Shown in pieces: positions 63,652 through 64,000 of a DNA stretch of 64,000 nucleotides. The position numbers were made by a program, and so were the translations under genes. Numbering within the stretch: the first letter of the stretch is position 1; every line of letters begins with the position of its first letter. This DNA comes from Aquarana catesbeiana (taxonomy: Eukaryota > Chordata > Amphibia > Anura > Ranidae), in contig NC_133326.1 in NCBI RefSeq assembly GCF_042186555.1, positions 594,053,790 through 594,117,789 of the forward strand, in the 5' to 3' direction. Below the pieces are notes generated by a model. It did no database searches and was not told the origin of the DNA. It was given only the letters and a program-made list of their open reading frames with translations.

Positions 63652-64000
63652 ATGAGAATGACCCGAACTCCTATGGTCCTTTGATCTTCTATCTGTAGAA
63701 TCTCTATGGGATGATTTGCGGGAAGATCCGTGATGCGGGCTAAGACAAAAAATAGAAACAAAGACAAGGGTGTTTCAATCAGCCCGGGGTGCTCTTTTCT
63801 CTTGATAAAAAAAAAAAAAACTTACCTGAAAGTTGCAGCCCTTACCTAGTGGTATGTTGAGGATCTTTTTGATGCAGCATTATAGTACTAGGGACAGCTG
63901 AAAAGGAATGATTAACATTTAATATAAAAGTAGTTAAAAACAAAAAAGGATTTTGCAGAGGAGGGAAGAACAACAATTTTTTTATTTATTTTTTTTTTTA

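Larger units (their letters stand above)
59143..64000 (-). mobile_element. DIRS-like retroelement, continues past window
   Basis: Minus-strand element with gag (63651-62339), RT (62361-61111), RNase H (61056 onward), tyrosine recombinase (60317-59463), an internal complementary region (59311-59430) and the 3' terminal repeat (59143-59210). RT and RNase H keep one frame with single stop codons, while the gag and YR are in other frames, as DIRS ORFs overlap. The 5' terminus lies beyond 64000. Younger than the DIRS at 44281-49017, judging by frame preservation. Confidence 0.92.

Overview
The window reads as non-coding, transposon-dense vertebrate DNA, most likely from a frog and probably a true frog (Ranidae). 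That is an inference from three things: many short inverted-repeat elements of a style common in ranid genomes; a mix of DIRS, Penelope-like, Tc1, L1/L2-type and hAT elements; and the absence of any recognisable host exon. No tRNA, rRNA, CRISPR array or bacterial-type operon was seen. Almost every recognisable reading frame belongs to a mobile element.

Layout, left to right. 1-9.8 kb: an apparently intact Tc1-like transposon (2562-4172, complete DD34E transposase, 201-bp terminal repeats identical by eye) and three short MITEs with TAA target duplications. 9.9-14.9 kb: a decayed L1-type LINE on the minus strand, split by an 824-bp inverted-repeat element. 15.6-18.1 kb: an L2-like 3' end, a GC-rich stretch and a 0.9-kb dispersed repeat. 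18.3-24.1 kb: a 29-bp minisatellite in three blocks, with a larger duplicated unit that carries an inverted-repeat element. 24.4-34.8 kb: a second L1 3' fragment split by an L2-like tail, and a nest of hAT-like and MITE insertions.

34.8-42.8 kb: an 8.0-kb Penelope-like element (PLE) on the minus strand inside a perfect 13-bp target duplication. It has an RGG-rich ORF1, an RT plus GIY-YIG ORF with one frameshift, and three copies of its long terminal repeat unit (two direct, one inverted). 44.2-50.4 kb: a dead Tc1-like element that received a degenerate DIRS element (44281-49017) and an hAT MITE (49228-49744). 50.9-52.6 kb: a 1.6-kb inverted-repeat element inside a 10-bp target duplication. 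53.4-56.2 kb: a truncated class I endogenous retrovirus. 56.2-59.1 kb: further inverted-repeat and tandem-repeat elements. 59.1-64.0 kb: a second DIRS element, with gag, RT, RNase H and tyrosine recombinase on the minus strand, running off the window edge.

The most interesting signal is a hammerhead-ribozyme-like module. In at least three otherwise different families (the PLE terminal repeats, the 50.9-kb element and the 58.9-kb repeat) a 6-11 bp outer stem encloses a degenerate CUGANGA-like core, a short stem II, and the same GAAACGCGTC block. A weaker fourth case lies near 7.4 kb. Together with 10-13 bp target duplications and long inverted repeats, this suggests a group of non-autonomous elements related to, or mobilised by, PLEs. 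That relationship is a hypothesis.
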